Assembly: GCF_016741935.1 (NCBI RefSeq)
Contig: NZ_JAERRG010000001.1
Coordinates: 558,001-622,000, forward strand
Source of the DNA: Streptomyces endocoffeicus
Lineage (GTDB): Bacteria > Actinomycetota > Actinomycetes > Streptomycetales > Streptomycetaceae
Direction: 5' to 3'
DNA: 64,000 nucleotides
This document shows positions 52,115 to 59,954 of the stretch, in pieces. Within the stretch, counting starts at the first letter, position 1. Each line of letters opens with the position of its first letter. The translations under genes and the position numbers were made by a program. The notes under the pieces were generated by a model. The model made no database searches. It was not told the origin of the DNA and saw only the letters and a program-made list of their open reading frames with translations.

Positions 52115-53566
52115 ATGATGAACCCGGCAGCGCGGGTCGTGGCCACGGACCGGGGCGAGGTCCGTGGCTCCGACGAGGGCGCGGTGGTGTCCTTCCGGGG
52201 TATCCCGTACGCCGCCTCACCGGTGGGAGCGTTGCGTTTCGCGGCACCCCACCCGCACCCGGGGTGGACCGGGGTGCGTGCGGCGGTGCGCCCGGGACCG
52301 GCCGTTCCGCAGGCGCCGTCCCGGCTGGAACGGGTCATGGGAAGGCGCACGCCCGACGGGAACGAGAACGGTTCCCTCACCCTGAACGTGTGGTCCCCGC
52401 GGACGGCACTGGAGGAGAACACCTCACGTCCGGTGCTGGTCTGGTTCCACGGAGGCGGCTTCACCAGCGGCTCGGGCGGGTGGGACTGGTACGACGGGGC
52501 CCGTCTGGCGGAACTGGGCAACGTGGTGGTGGTGACCGCGAACTACCGGGTGGGGCCGCTCGGTTATCTGCGTCTCCCGCATATCGGCGCCGACAACCTC
52601 GGCGCTCAGGACCAGGCCGCCGTACTGCGCTGGGTGCGCGACAACATCGCGTCCTTCGGCGGAGACCCGCGAGCCGTGACGGTCGGCGGGCAGTCGGCCG
52701 GTGCGTACTCGGCCCTGTCCCTGGCCGTGGATCCGGCCACCGGGGGGCTCGTCAACCGTGTGCTCCTGCAGAGCGGCCCTTGGGGCCTTCCGCCGCAGAG
52801 CCCCGAGCAGGCTTCCGAAGCCGCCGAGGAGTACCAGCGGCTGCTGGGCATCCCCCGTGGCACGGAGCCCGGACAGGCCCTGCGTGAGCTTCCCGTCGAG
52901 CATCTCCTGTCCGCCTACGGCGAGTTGGCGATCCGGCTCGCGCGCCCGGGCAATGTCGCCCCTCCGATGTACCCCGTCCTGGGCGGTGCCGGCATTCCGC
53001 GGGCCTGGCAACACGCGGTCAGGGACGGGGCGCTGGAGGGCAAGCCCCTCCTCATCGGCACCGCCCAGGAGGAGATGACCGCCTTCTTCGCCTTCGAGCC
53101 GCGCATCCAGTCGCTCACGCCGAAGGCTGCCATTGACCTCCTGACCAGCCAGTTCGGCCGCGAAGCGCCAGAGGTCTACCAGCGGCACGCCGACCGGCTC
53201 CCACACGCCACCCCCGCCCAGGTGTTCACCGCACTGCACACGGACGAGGTGTTCCGCGACGGCGCCCTGCGGCTGGCCGACCACCATGCCGCCGGTGGCA
53301 ATGCCACGTATGTCTACCAGTTCGACTACCGCCCGGCCGAGGACCCCGGCCATCTCGGTGCCACGCACTGCGGCGAACTGCCCTTCCTCTTCGGCACGTT
53401 CGACAGCTACCCCGACAGCCCGATGCTGGGAAGCCCCTCGGCCACCGAGCGGGCACTGGGGCGGACCTTCGCCACGGCCGTCGCCGAGTTCATCGCGGGC
53501 GGCTCCCCGAGCGACTGGCTTCCGTACGCGCCCGAGGCCACCGTACGGATCCGGCACTTCGGCTGA
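52115..53566 (+). CDS. Type B carboxylesterase
   Basis: 483 residues from ATG 52115 behind GAGAGGTGGA; ATG 52118 is possible. The alpha/beta hydrolase features are clear: W-F-H-G-G-G-F (oxyanion hole), S194 in G-G-Q-S-A-G-A, Glu in A-Q-E-E-M and His in G-A-T-H-C-G-E-L-P-F. N-L-G-A-Q-D-Q-A-A-V-L-R-W is a type B signature. No signal peptide. It hydrolyses small carboxyl esters; the true substrate is unknown. Confidence 0.92.
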   Translation: MMNPAARVVATDRGEVRGSDEGAVVSFRGIPYAASPVGALRFAAPHPHPGWTGVRAAVRPGPAVPQAPSRLERVMGRRTPDGNENGSLTLNVWSPRTALEENTSRPVLVWFHGGGFTSGSGGWDWYDGARLAELGNVVVVTANYRVGPLGYLRLPHIGADNLGAQDQAAVLRWVRDNIASFGGDPRAVTVGGQSAGAYSALSLAVDPATGGLVNRVLLQSGPWGLPPQSPEQASEAAEEYQRLLGIPRGTEPGQALRELPVEHLLSAYGELAIRLARPGNVAPPMYPVLGGAGIPRAWQHAVRDGALEGKPLLIGTAQEEMTAFFAFEPRIQSLTPKAAIDLLTSQFGREAPEVYQRHADRLPHATPAQVFTALHTDEVFRDGALRLADHHAAGGNATYVYQFDYRPAEDPGHLGATHCGELPFLFGTFDSYPDSPMLGSPSATERALGRTFATAVAEFIAGGSPSDWLPYAPEATVRIRHFG

Positions 53567-53622
53567 GGGGCCGCGAAGCGCCGGTCGGCACGTACGGACG
53601 AGGCGCGCCGTACCGAAGGCCG

Positions 53623-54606
53623 TCACACGGAAATCGACGCGGGACGTACCAGGCCGGTGCGCTTGACCCCGGCGAGGATGGGGGTCACCTCAAGGCCGGA
53701 GACATCCGGCAGCGCCCCCACCGTGCCGGTCAGAAAGGTGTACAGCGCGCCCGGATCGGTGGCGGCCACCGCCACCAGCAGATTGCTCGATCCCGTTGTG
53801 GCCGAGGTGAACCGCACTTGCGGATGGCGGCTGAGGATCCGCCCGGTCTCCTCCAGCGCCCCCGGGCCCGCGGTGATCCACAGCAGGGCCTCGGCACGCA
53901 CCCCCAGCAGGGACAGCTCGACCTCGGTGGCCAGCCGGACGACATATGCCTCCACCAGAGTGTCCAGACGGCGCCGTACCGCCCGGGGAGTCCTGCCCGT
54001 GCGCTGAGCGAGCTCTCCGTATGTCATCCGGGAGTCTTCGACCAGTGCGTCGATGAGCACCTCGTCGTCCGGGAGCGGGGAACAGGTCTCGGACGGGGGA
54101 CGGGCGCTCGGCCACAGCTGCCCGGACTCCTCCGGGGTCAGCAGTCCCGCGCTCCAGGCGAATCCCCCGGGGAAGACTTTGAGCAGGTCGTAGGAGGTCC
54201 AGGACTGTACGGCGGCGGTCGCGGGCAGGTCGCGCAGCAGCAGCTTGTCGCGTGCCTCGCGGCCGTTCAGGAAGAGCACGACGCAGATCTCATCCCCTCC
54301 GCCGAGGATGTCGACCCAGATGGTGTCGGGGCGCCGGGAGAGCGTGGCGGCGATGGTGGCGATCCGGTTGGGGCGGCAACGGATACGCAGCACCATGGGG
54401 ATGAGGTGCGGGAAGAGGGCCGGATTGCGCACGGCCGTCGCCCGCAGGGTGCGATCGTGGAAGAGCGGGGCTCCACGCCGTACGACGGTGCGCTCCGAGA
54501 CACCCAGCACCTCGGCGACCCTCCGCCAGGAGGCGCGGGGCGATGCCATGAGAACGGCCGTGATCCGCCGGTCCGTGGCATCGAGATCGTGGCGTACTTT
54601 CTGCAT
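53623..54606 (-). CDS. Lrp/AsnC-family regulator with two HTH modules
   Basis: 327 residues from ATG 54606 behind AAGGA. The first half has an AsnC HTH (L-D-A-T-D-R-R-I-T-A-V-L-M, S-W-R-R-V-A-E-V-L-G-V-S-E-R-T-V) and the second repeats it (D-D-E-V-L-I-D-A-L-V-E-D-S-R-M-T-Y-G-E-L-A-Q-R-T-G-R-T-P), each followed by a ligand-binding-like part. About twice the standard length, a known Streptomyces form. It is divergent from the HD-domain gene across 183 bases and may regulate it. Confidence 0.88.
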   Translation of the reverse strand: MQKVRHDLDATDRRITAVLMASPRASWRRVAEVLGVSERTVVRRGAPLFHDRTLRATAVRNPALFPHLIPMVLRIRCRPNRIATIAATLSRRPDTIWVDILGGGDEICVVLFLNGREARDKLLLRDLPATAAVQSWTSYDLLKVFPGGFAWSAGLLTPEESGQLWPSARPPSETCSPLPDDEVLIDALVEDSRMTYGELAQRTGRTPRAVRRRLDTLVEAYVVRLATEVELSLLGVRAEALLWITAGPGALEETGRILSRHPQVRFTSATTGSSNLLVAVAATDPGALYTFLTGTVGALPDVSGLEVTPILAGVKRTGLVRPASISV

Positions 54607-54789
54607 GAAAGGGTCCTTGGTGTTCCTCTTTGCTCGACTCGACTCTATCCGGTGACCGGCATGGCGTTTCCTGTCGCGATCTGTGGGATACAGGACGTTA
54701 TCGTCATGGCAGCGGTCCGGCCGCCGCGCGAGGCTGTGCACAGCGCCCCACCGCCGGGGCGTACTGCTACGGACACGGAGAGCGGATAC

Positions 54790-55437
54790 ATGACGACTGA
54801 CCTTGATATCGCGGCCGGTGTGAAGGTGCCGGCGACGACGCTGGCGCGCGAGGCGACGGAGCTGATCCGTGACACGACGAGCGAGCTCATCTATCACCAC
54901 TCACGTCGGGTGTACTTCTTCGGCAGTCTGCGGGGCCGCGGGCGCGATCTGAGCTTCGACCCGGAGCTGCTGTATCTGGGGGCGATGTTCCACGACGTGG
55001 GCCTCAACGAGGCGTTCCATACCAGCGGCCGCCGCTTCGAGGTGGACAGCGCGAACGAGGCGAAGCGGTTTCTGCGGACTCATGGTGTCCCCGAGGACAG
55101 CGTCCGCCGGGTCTGGACGGCGATCGCCCTGCACACCACTCCCGGCATCCCCGAGTTCATGGAGCCGGAGGTGGCTCTGGTGACGGCCGGTGTCGAGTAC
55201 GACGTGCTCGGCATCGGATATGGGGATCTCTCCGCCGAGGACCGGGAGGCGGTCGTGGCGCTGCATCCGCGCCCCGACTTCAAGAACGAGATTCTGCGGG
55301 CGTTCACCGACGGCGTCCGTTCCAAGCCGGAGACGACGTTCGGCAACGTCAAGGCGGATGTCCTGGAGCACTTCGTGCCCGGCTTCGAGCGGGGGGACTT
55401 CGTCCGGACGATCCTGGATTCCCGGTGGCCGGAATAG
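54790..55437 (+). CDS. HD-domain hydrolase (cyanamide-hydratase-like)
   Basis: 215 residues from ATG 54790 behind GGAGAG. HD-domain metal ligands are seen in Y-H-H-S-R-R-V-Y-F-F-G, A-M-F-H-D-V-G-L and I-A-L-H-T-T-P-G. The fold resembles the cyanamide hydratase/urea hydro-lyase branch rather than signal-transducing HD-GYP. Its stop overlaps the next start by 13 bases, so the two are coupled. Substrate not readable. Confidence 0.8.
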   Translation: MTTDLDIAAGVKVPATTLAREATELIRDTTSELIYHHSRRVYFFGSLRGRGRDLSFDPELLYLGAMFHDVGLNEAFHTSGRRFEVDSANEAKRFLRTHGVPEDSVRRVWTAIALHTTPGIPEFMEPEVALVTAGVEYDVLGIGYGDLSAEDREAVVALHPRPDFKNEILRAFTDGVRSKPETTFGNVKADVLEHFVPGFERGDFVRTILDSRWPE

Positions 55438-56453
55438 CCCGGCGGGCGTCGGAACGATCACGGGCAGCACGGGCATCCGGTGGCGGACGCACCGTGGTGA
55501 TCGTCGCGTTCGACGGGGTGCAACTGCTGGACGTCACCGGCCCGGTGGAGGTCTTCACCACGGCCAACCACTACGGCGCCGACTACGACGTACGGGTCGT
55601 GTCCCTCGCCGGTGACGCCGTCGCCACCTCGTCCGGGCTGGTGATCAGTGCTGATGGCGCGCCCGGCACACTGCCGCGACGTCTGGGCACCCTGTTGGTC
55701 CCCGGCAGAAGGGACTGGCGCTCGGCAGTGGCCGACACCGACCTGATCGGGCTCGTGACCGACCTGTCGACGCGGGCGAAGCGCGTGGCGTCCGTGTGCG
55801 CGGGGGCCTTCGTCCTGGCCGAGGCCGGCATCCTGGACGGCCGCCGTGCCGCCACGCACTGGGAACTGGCCTCCCAGCTGGCCGCCGCCTACCCGCGGGT
55901 GCGGGTGGACGGCCATCCGGTCTTCGTCCGGGACGGCCATGTCGCCACATCGGCCGGTATCACCGCGGGGATCGATCTTTCACTGTCTCTGGTCGAGGAG
56001 GACTGGGGAGCGGACGTGGCACGCGATGTGGCCCGGCAGCTGGTGGTCTTCATGGCCCGCCCGGGCGGGCAGGCGCAGTTCAGCGCGCGGCTGGCCCCGC
56101 GGGAACCCCGGCATCCCGCGGTGCGCCGGGTGATGGACCGCGTCACCGCGGACCCCGCGGGGTGTCATACGCTCGCCACGCTGGCCGACACGGGCGGTGT
56201 GAGCGTCCGTCACCTGGAGCGGCTGTTTCGCGCCGAGGTCGGCATGACCCCCGGCCGTTACGTCGAATCCGTCCGCGTGGAGGCCGCCCAGGCACTGCTC
56301 GCCGATGGCGCCGGCACGGTCGAGGAGGTGGCGCGGCAGGCGGGGTTCGGCTCCTCGGAGTCGCTGCGCCGGGTCTTTCAGCACACCCTCGGGGTCTCAC
56401 CGACGGTCTACCGCGCCCGCTTCCGCAGCACCCTCGGCGACCGGACGCGCTGA
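55425..56453 (+). CDS. GlxA-family regulator (DJ-1/PfpI plus AraC HTH)
   Basis: 342 residues from GTG 55425, overlapping the HD gene. The N-terminal DJ-1/PfpI-like domain has F-D-G-V-Q-L-L-D-V-T-G-P and the nucleophile-elbow-like S-V-C-A-G-A-F. The C-terminal AraC domain has two HTHs (L-A-D-T-G-G-V-S-V-R-H-L-E-R-L-F and V-A-R-Q-A-G-F-G-S-S-E-S-L-R-R-V-F). Members often sense nitrogen- or aldehyde-type metabolites. Coupled translation with the HD hydrolase suggests a shared substrate. Confidence 0.9.
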   Translation: MAGIARRASERSRAARASGGGRTVVIVAFDGVQLLDVTGPVEVFTTANHYGADYDVRVVSLAGDAVATSSGLVISADGAPGTLPRRLGTLLVPGRRDWRSAVADTDLIGLVTDLSTRAKRVASVCAGAFVLAEAGILDGRRAATHWELASQLAAAYPRVRVDGHPVFVRDGHVATSAGITAGIDLSLSLVEEDWGADVARDVARQLVVFMARPGGQAQFSARLAPREPRHPAVRRVMDRVTADPAGCHTLATLADTGGVSVRHLERLFRAEVGMTPGRYVESVRVEAAQALLADGAGTVEEVARQAGFGSSESLRRVFQHTLGVSPTVYRARFRSTLGDRTR

Positions 56454-56485
56454 GGGACGTCGGCCGACGGGGGCGGACAGCAAAC

Positions 56486-56516
56486 GGCCCTCACCGACGG
56501 GGGAACGGCGAGGGCC
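56486..56516 (+). terminator. Hairpin after the GlxA-type gene
   Basis: GGCCCTC (56486-56492) and GAGGGCC (56510-56516) pair; the loop also holds complementary ACCG and CGGC bits. It lies 33 bases after the stop codon. Confidence 0.6.
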
Positions 56517-56755
56517 TTACGTTCAGTGTGGCACGAATCAGCGCGGAAGAATCCGTTCCGAGCGACAAACATTGCATATATCTGCCGCCTGGCTCCCCAC
56601 CGGTGCGGCCGATGCCCCTCCGGCACCGCCCCGCCGTGGCTCCTCCCGAGGCGGAGGCCCCACCTCCACAAGGGTGTGCGCGAGGGCGCCCACGTCCTGA
56701 GACGGAATCGGGAAGTCGTTGACGGGGACTGTTACGCACTGCCATCCTGCTGAAT

Positions 56756-56839
56756 GTGAGCCAAGCCGAGAAATTCGCCGTGCGTCTGCACGTCGATCTG
56801 CGACGCCAAGCCAGCGCCATCTGTGCCGCCGGCCGTTGA
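56756..56839 (+). CDS. Sulfur-type leader peptide (27 residues)
   Basis: GTG 56756 opens 27 codons. The core R-L-H-V-D-L-R-R-Q-A-S-A-I-C matches the short actinobacterial leader peptides (R-x-H-V-D-L...S-x-x-C) found before sulfur-metabolism genes. No ribosome site is present; TTGACG at 56719-56724 is placed so that transcription might begin near the GTG, which would make it leaderless. The single Cys codon (TGT) lies four residues from the end, where a ribosome short of Cys-tRNA would stall. Terminator-like hairpins follow before the transporter genes, so it is a likely attenuation control element. Confidence 0.75.
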   Translation: MSQAEKFAVRLHVDLRRQASAICAAGR

Positions 56840-56949
56840 GCCATTCGCGCTCCGCTCTTTCGCTCCTCTTTCCGCTCGACATCTGACGGTATCCGCCGCC
56901 CGCTGAGCGCGGCCGGTCCTGCCTGCGTCCGCTCCCCTGCCTTCCTCTG

Positions 56950-57025
56950 ATTCCCCCTCACTTTGTGACGGCGGAAAGCACGGGGAATGGCTTCATCGCG
57001 CCCCAGGACCCCGCGCGCGGTTTTT
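56950..57025 (+). promoter_or_regulatory. Putative attenuator before organosulfur operon
   Basis: Two hairpins lie between leader and first gene. ATTCCCC (56950-56956) pairs with GGGGAAT (56982-56988). Then the self-complementary CCGCGCGCGG (57011-57020) is followed by TTTTT (57021-57025), a rare U-tract terminator for this GC-rich DNA. About 60 bases separate it from the start of the binding-protein gene. The 110 bases between leader stop and first hairpin are C/T-rich and unstructured to my eye. Confidence 0.6.
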
Positions 57026-57087
57026 CCGGATGATGCTGTGCGGTTATTCGGCCTGCCCTCCGCGTCCCCTTACGCAAGGACCTCGTT

Positions 57088-58149
57088 ATGCGTACAGCTA
57101 CTTCCAGGCGACAATTCATGACCCTGCTCGGCACCTCGGTCGCGGCGGTGAGCTGCGGTACGGCCACGGGCAACCCGTCCGGCAAGCAGACCAAGAAGCT
57201 CCGGTACCAAGGGTGGGCGGGCCAGGTCACCGTGCCGGAGCTCGCCGAGGACCTGGGATATCTGGGCGAGGTGAAGCTGGACTGGGTGGGCAACACCATC
57301 AGCGGTCCGCAGGACATCCAGTCGGCGGCCACCGGGCAGATCGACTTCGGAGGGGCCTTCAACGGCGCCGTCGTCAAACTGGCCGCGAACGGCGCCCCGA
57401 TCACCTCCGTCATCAGCTACTACGGATCCGATCAGCACGCGTACAACGGCTTTTTCGTGCTGGCGGACAGTCCCATCCGGTCGGCCCGCGACCTCATCGG
57501 GAAGAAAGTCGGGATGAACACCCTCGGCGCCCACTCCGAGGCGATGCTCGATGTCTACCTCAAGCGCCATGGACTGTCCAAGACGGAGATCGGCAAGGTA
57601 CAGCCCCTGGTGGTGCCGCCGGTCAATACCGAACAGTCGCTGCGGCAGCGCCAGATTCAGGTGGGCGTGCTCAGGGACATCCTGCGGGACAAGGCCGTGG
57701 CCCATGGCGGCATCCGCCCGCTGTTCACCGATGTCCAGCTGCTCGGGGCATTCAGCGCCGGAACGTATGTGATGACCGATCGCTTTCTGCGGCAGAACCC
57801 CGACACGGCCAAAGCCTTCGTCACCGGCGTGGCCCGCGCCATCGAGTGGGCCCGCGTGACACCACGCGAGGAGGTGATCGCGCGGATGACGCGGATCGTG
57901 CGGAAGCGCGACCGGAAGGAGGACGCCGCCCCCCTGAAGTACTGGAAGTCCTTCGGAGTCGCCGAGACCGGTGGGCGGATCACCGACAAGCAGCTCCAGT
58001 TGTGGATCGACTGGCTGGAGGAGCGCGGCGACATCAAGCGCGGCAAGGTCACGGCGTCCGACCTCTACACCAACCAATACAACGACTACCGCCCCGCGAG
58101 CCCCTCAAGCCCCGCGAGCCCCTCGAACCCCACGACGACCCGGAGCTGA
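57088..58149 (+). CDS. Substrate-binding lipoprotein of SsuA/NMT1-type importer
   Basis: 353 residues from ATG 57088 behind AAGGA. Signal T-S-R-R-Q-F-M-T-L-L-G (Tat-like) ends at a lipobox Cys, A-V-S-C. The NMT1/ThiY-like fold shows D-I-Q-S-A-A-T-G-Q-I-D-F-G, V-I-S-Y-Y-G-S-D, and S-A-R-D-L-I-G-K-K-V-G-M-N. The C-terminus has a short P-A-S-P-S repeat. With the ATPase and permease that follow it should import sulfonates, sulfate esters or similar compounds. Confidence 0.9.
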   Translation: MRTATSRRQFMTLLGTSVAAVSCGTATGNPSGKQTKKLRYQGWAGQVTVPELAEDLGYLGEVKLDWVGNTISGPQDIQSAATGQIDFGGAFNGAVVKLAANGAPITSVISYYGSDQHAYNGFFVLADSPIRSARDLIGKKVGMNTLGAHSEAMLDVYLKRHGLSKTEIGKVQPLVVPPVNTEQSLRQRQIQVGVLRDILRDKAVAHGGIRPLFTDVQLLGAFSAGTYVMTDRFLRQNPDTAKAFVTGVARAIEWARVTPREEVIARMTRIVRKRDRKEDAAPLKYWKSFGVAETGGRITDKQLQLWIDWLEERGDIKRGKVTASDLYTNQYNDYRPASPSSPASPSNPTTTRS

Positions 58150-58153
58150 TCCC

Positions 58154-58978
58154 ATGACCGTCAAAATCGCCTTTGAGCGGGTCCGCAAGGTGTTCCCGGT
58201 ACAGGGGACGGCGGGCTCCCGCCGGGCCACCGAGTTCACCGCCCTGGACGGGATCGACCTGGAGATCTCCGCGGGTGAGTTCATGGTGGTCGTCGGGCCC
58301 AGTGGATGCGGCAAGTCCACACTGCTCGACCTGCTCGGCGGCCTCACCCGGCCCACCGACGGGCGGATCCTCCTGGACGGAGAGCCGGTCACCGGCCCCG
58401 GACTGGACCGCGGCATCGTCTTCCAGCAGTACGCCCTGCTTCCCTGGCGCACGGCGCTGGGCAATGTGGAGTTCGGCCTGGAGGCCACCGGAGTGCCGCG
58501 GCGCCGGCGCGTCGAACGCGCCAGGGAGTACCTGGACCTGGTGGGCCTGTCCGGATTCGAGGACCGGCATCCGCATGAGCTCTCCGGCGGGATGCGGCAG
58601 CGTGTGGCGATCGCGCGCAGCCTCGCCTACGACCCGGATGTACTGCTCATGGACGAGCCGTTCGCCGCCCTGGACGCCCAGACCCGGGAGCTGTTGCAGG
58701 ACGAGCTGCTGCGGATCTGGGAACGCACCGGCAAGACGGTCGTCTTCATCACCCATGGCATCGAGGAAGCGGTCTACCTCGGACAGCGGGTGGCCGTCCT
58801 CACTTCCCGCCCCGGAGTGGTCAAGGAGGTCGTACCGATCGCGCTGGACGCCCGCGCCACGGCGGACGATGTGCGCTCGAGCCCGGAGTTCGCGCGCCAC
58901 CGGCACCGGATCTGGAGCCTCCTGCGGGACGAAGTGGCCCGCGCCCAGCAACTGGAGAAGGAGAGTGTTCCCGCATGA
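58154..58978 (+). CDS. SsuB/TauB-type ABC ATPase
   Basis: 274 residues from ATG 58154, 4 bases after the binding-protein stop. Walker A G-P-S-G-C-G-K-S-T, Q-loop V-F-Q-Q-Y-A-L-L-P-W, signature L-S-G-G-M-R-Q-R, Walker B L-L-M-D-E-P, and the switch His in I-T-H-G-I-E-E-A. Length and sequence type fit SsuB/TauB/ThiZ ATPases. Its stop overlaps the permease start (ATGA). Confidence 0.93.
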   Translation: MTVKIAFERVRKVFPVQGTAGSRRATEFTALDGIDLEISAGEFMVVVGPSGCGKSTLLDLLGGLTRPTDGRILLDGEPVTGPGLDRGIVFQQYALLPWRTALGNVEFGLEATGVPRRRRVERAREYLDLVGLSGFEDRHPHELSGGMRQRVAIARSLAYDPDVLLMDEPFAALDAQTRELLQDELLRIWERTGKTVVFITHGIEEAVYLGQRVAVLTSRPGVVKEVVPIALDARATADDVRSSPEFARHRHRIWSLLRDEVARAQQLEKESVPA

Positions 58979-59928
58979 GCCCCGCGACCGGGACGACCAC
59001 CGCGACGACGGACCCCACCGCCCCCGGCACCACGGCCGGAGCCGTCTCCGAACCACGTACCACCGCGGGCGCCTCAGCATCGCGCGAGGCGCCACGCCGG
59101 GCGGCACCGCTGACGGCCAAGGCCAAAGCCAAGGCCAGGGCCGGGGACGCCGGCCGCCGGCTGCCCGGCCTGCTGCTGCGCGCCCTCACCAAAGTGGCGG
59201 CGATCGCCGCCCTCCTGGCCGTATGGGAGATCGCGCCCCGCGCGGGCCTGGTGGACCGCACCTTCCTGCCGCCCTTCAACGAGGTCGCCCGCGCCTGGTG
59301 GGAACTGCTGGCCGATGGGCAGCTCACCGACAACGCCGAGGCCAGCCTGGTGCGTTCGTTCAGCGGATTCGGTCTGGCCGTCGCCATCGGCGTGCCACTC
59401 GGGCTGCTGATCGGCCGCTACCGGCTGGTCGCGGATCTGCTGGGACCGCTGCTCGAAGTGCTCCGCAACACCGCCGCGCTGGCGCTGCTTCCGGTGTTCG
59501 TCCTGCTGCTGGGCATCGGCGAGACGTCGAAGGTCTCGATCGTGCTCTACGCCTGCACCTGGCCGATCCTGCTCAACACCATCAGCGCGGTGCGCAATGT
59601 GGACCCCACACTGCTGAAGCTGGCGAAGTCCATGGACCTCTCCGCGCTCCGGCTGTTCCAGAAGGTGATCCTGCCCGCGTCCGTGCCGACGGTCTTCACG
59701 GGGATACGGCTGGCCGGGGCCTCTTCCATCCTGGTGCTGGTGGCCGCGGAGATGGTCGGCGCCAAGGAGGGGCTGGGCTATCTGATCAACGCGTCCCAGT
59801 ACAACTTCGCCATCCCGCAGATGTACGCCGGGATCCTCACCATCTCCGCCATCGGCGTGGCCTTCAACCAGCTGCTCGTGTCCGTGGAGCGCCGGCTCAG
59901 CTCCTGGCGCGTCCCGGTGCGGGGCTGA
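58975..59928 (+). CDS. SsuC/TauC-type ABC permease
   Basis: 317 residues from ATG 58975. A long Thr/Ala-rich, then Lys-rich N-terminal tail of about 60 residues (A-K-A-K-A-K-A-R-A) precedes six helices. The EAA loop reads A-K-S-M-D-L-S-A-L-R-L-F-Q-K-V-I-L-P-A-S-V-P. F-L-P-P-F-N-E-V-A-R-A-W-W is typical of SsuC. It completes the importer set for the organosulfur operon. Confidence 0.92.
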   Translation: MSPATGTTTATTDPTAPGTTAGAVSEPRTTAGASASREAPRRAAPLTAKAKAKARAGDAGRRLPGLLLRALTKVAAIAALLAVWEIAPRAGLVDRTFLPPFNEVARAWWELLADGQLTDNAEASLVRSFSGFGLAVAIGVPLGLLIGRYRLVADLLGPLLEVLRNTAALALLPVFVLLLGIGETSKVSIVLYACTWPILLNTISAVRNVDPTLLKLAKSMDLSALRLFQKVILPASVPTVFTGIRLAGASSILVLVAAEMVGAKEGLGYLINASQYNFAIPQMYAGILTISAIGVAFNQLLVSVERRLSSWRVPVRG

Positions 59929-59954
59929 TCCGACGAAAGCGAGAGGTGCTCCGT

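Noticed and set aside
56538..56882. 114-codon minus-strand frame overlapping the leader peptide
   Set aside because: Arg-rich product without family features; the plus-strand leader has a known peptide pattern and fits the context.
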